Origin: Aromatoleum sp. | Lineage (GTDB): Bacteria; Pseudomonadota; Gammaproteobacteria; Burkholderiales; Casimicrobiaceae | DNA: 6,964 nucleotides | Direction of reading: 5' to 3' | NCBI GenBank assembly: GCA_010365205.1 | Contig: JAAFGU010000127.1 | Coordinates: 1 to 6,964, forward strand | Shown: positions 6,036-6,964 of the stretch, piece after piece | How positions within the stretch are numbered: position 1 is the stretch's first letter | Layout: every line of letters starts with the position of its first letter | Notes under the pieces: generated by a model | What the model was told of the DNA's origin: nothing | Database searches by the model: none | The model's input: the letters and a program-made list of their open reading frames with translations, nothing else | Position numbers and translations under genes: made by a program

Positions 6036-6902
6036 TCAGTACGGCCGTTCGCCGTTGACCAGCATCCGGTACATGCAGCGGTGCTGGCTCATGTCCGTCG
6101 GGTCGTAGTCGTAGTTGGCCTTGTGCAGCGCCGAGCGGTTGTCCCAGATCAGCATGTCGCCCAGCGTCCAGTCGTGGTTATAGATGTACTGGGGCTTAAG
6201 CGCGCTCGCGAGCAGCTCGTCCAGCAGCTTGTACGAATCCTCCGGCGTCATGCCGACGATGTTCTTGACCCGGCCCGGGTGGAAATAGATGGCCTTGCGG
6301 CCGGTATCCGGATTGGTGCGCACCAGCGGATGGATCACCAGCTCGCGTTTGGCCGCCCCCTGCCCGGCGATGCCGTCGGTGTCGAGGTTCTTCGAGGCGC
6401 TGTCGGCGCTGGCGTAGACCGTCTTCATTCCATCGACGCGCTTCTTCAGGCTCTCGGGCAGCGAGTCATAGACAGCGCGCATGTTGAGTATGCCGGTGGT
6501 GCCGCCGCCGGTGCGAAACAGCTCGATGGCGTAGAGCGCCGTGTACTTCGGCGGATATTCGTGGTCGGCCTGGTCGGTGTGCCAGCGCGGGCCGGTGCGG
6601 TAGACCGAGCCGTCCTTGTTGCGTGTGTGGCTGGAGATGCGCTGCACCAAGGGCACGTCGGGCAGCGGGTTCGAATAGGCGCGCGCCATTGGCTCGCCGA
6701 ACAGGCTGCCGGCCGCCAGGAACTGGCGGGCGTCGAAATTCTGGTTCTTGATGACCAGGGCGACGTTGTGTACCAGTGCCTCGTTCAGCCGCCGCTTGGT
6801 CTGGGCATCGACCGGCTTGCTGAGGTCGACGCCGGCTACCTCGGCGCCGATGTGTTCCCCGAGCTTGACGACCTTCATGGTGTCCTGGGCGCAAATCTGC
6901 AT
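6036..6902 (-). CDS. TauD/TfdA-family Fe(II)/2-oxoglutarate-dependent dioxygenase
   Basis: A 288-residue cytoplasmic enzyme of the family's usual length, without a signal peptide. It opens with KLGEHIGAEVAGVDLSKP (13-30), typical of TauD/TfdA. The iron-binding facial triad is His108 and Asp110 in RWHTDQ and His260 in DNRSALHKA (254-262). HPLVRTNPDTGRKAIYF (191-207) is the conserved central strand region, and Arg275 or Arg279 in HRCMYR would bind the 2-oxoglutarate carboxylate. Such enzymes hydroxylate substrates such as taurine, alkyl sulfates or aryloxyalkanoates, often releasing the heteroatom group; the substrate here is unknown and no sulfonate or ABC genes are nearby. ATG 6902 has AGGA (6914-6911) eight bases upstream. 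An in-frame ATG at 6878 also has AGGA four bases upstream and gives the more usual MKVVKLGEHIGAE start, so the true N-terminus could be 8 residues shorter. Confidence 0.9.
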   Translation of the reverse strand: MQICAQDTMKVVKLGEHIGAEVAGVDLSKPVDAQTKRRLNEALVHNVALVIKNQNFDARQFLAAGSLFGEPMARAYSNPLPDVPLVQRISSHTRNKDGSVYRTGPRWHTDQADHEYPPKYTALYAIELFRTGGGTTGILNMRAVYDSLPESLKKRVDGMKTVYASADSASKNLDTDGIAGQGAAKRELVIHPLVRTNPDTGRKAIYFHPGRVKNIVGMTPEDSYKLLDELLASALKPQYIYNHDWTLGDMLIWDNRSALHKANYDYDPTDMSQHRCMYRMLVNGERPY

Positions 6903-6926
6903 GGACGATGTCCTAGGGGGACGATG
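6903..6926. repeat. 8-base direct repeat upstream of the dioxygenase gene
   Basis: GGACGATG occurs at 6903-6910 and 6919-6926, 16 bases apart, directly abutting the start codon. It could be a short operator for a regulator reading from one face of the helix at 1.5 turns, or chance. Confidence 0.25.
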
Positions 6927-6964
6927 GGACTTTCCCTGGGCCCGGATGCTACTCCTTTCCGTTG

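Noticed and set aside
6926..6935. GGGACTTTCC, identical to a eukaryotic NF-kappaB site
   Set aside because: No meaning in a bacterial genome; a chance match.

Overview
This is a GC-rich stretch with strong G/C third-position bias and tightly packed genes, all on the minus strand. The gene content (TRAP transporter, TauD/TfdA dioxygenase, NAD(P)-linked 2-oxoacid oxidoreductase) suggests a proteobacterium, most likely a metabolically versatile betaproteobacterium of the Burkholderiales or Rhodocyclales type. That placement is inference; there is no rRNA or other marker gene in the window.

In the direction of transcription (high to low coordinates) the layout is as follows. A TauD/TfdA-family Fe(II)/2-oxoglutarate dioxygenase (6902-6036) comes first, followed by a 39-residue lysine-rich small protein (5883-5764) with its own Shine-Dalgarno and a likely -10 element. 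About 480 bp without a convincing gene (5763-5284) carries what looks like a sigma-54 promoter with an upstream dyad. Next are the small and large membrane subunits of a TRAP transporter (dctQ 5283-4762, dctM 4762-3284), overlapping by one base, with no dctP in the window. A cytoplasmic alpha/beta-hydrolase of the lipase/esterase type (3200-1974) lies 83 bp further on. After a 254 bp gap holding an FNR/Anr-like box, the gamma subunit of a 2-oxoacid:acceptor oxidoreductase (1719-1162, TTG start) overlaps by 4 bp a GltD-like FAD/NAD(P)/Fe-S subunit (1165 to beyond base 1). The catalytic alpha and beta subunits would be expected just outside the left edge.

The likely functional units are: the oxidoreductase operon, which would decarboxylate a 2-oxoacid to an acyl-CoA and pass electrons through its flavoprotein to NAD(P), plausibly under oxygen control; the TRAP permease pair, plausibly sigma-54 controlled and perhaps co-transcribed with the hydrolase; and the dioxygenase and small-protein genes upstream. 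No mobile element, CRISPR array, tRNA or rRNA was seen. The points most worth a second look are the two candidate regulatory architectures (sigma-54 at 5331-5346, FNR-like at 1822-1835), the missing dctP, and the small lysine-rich gene.
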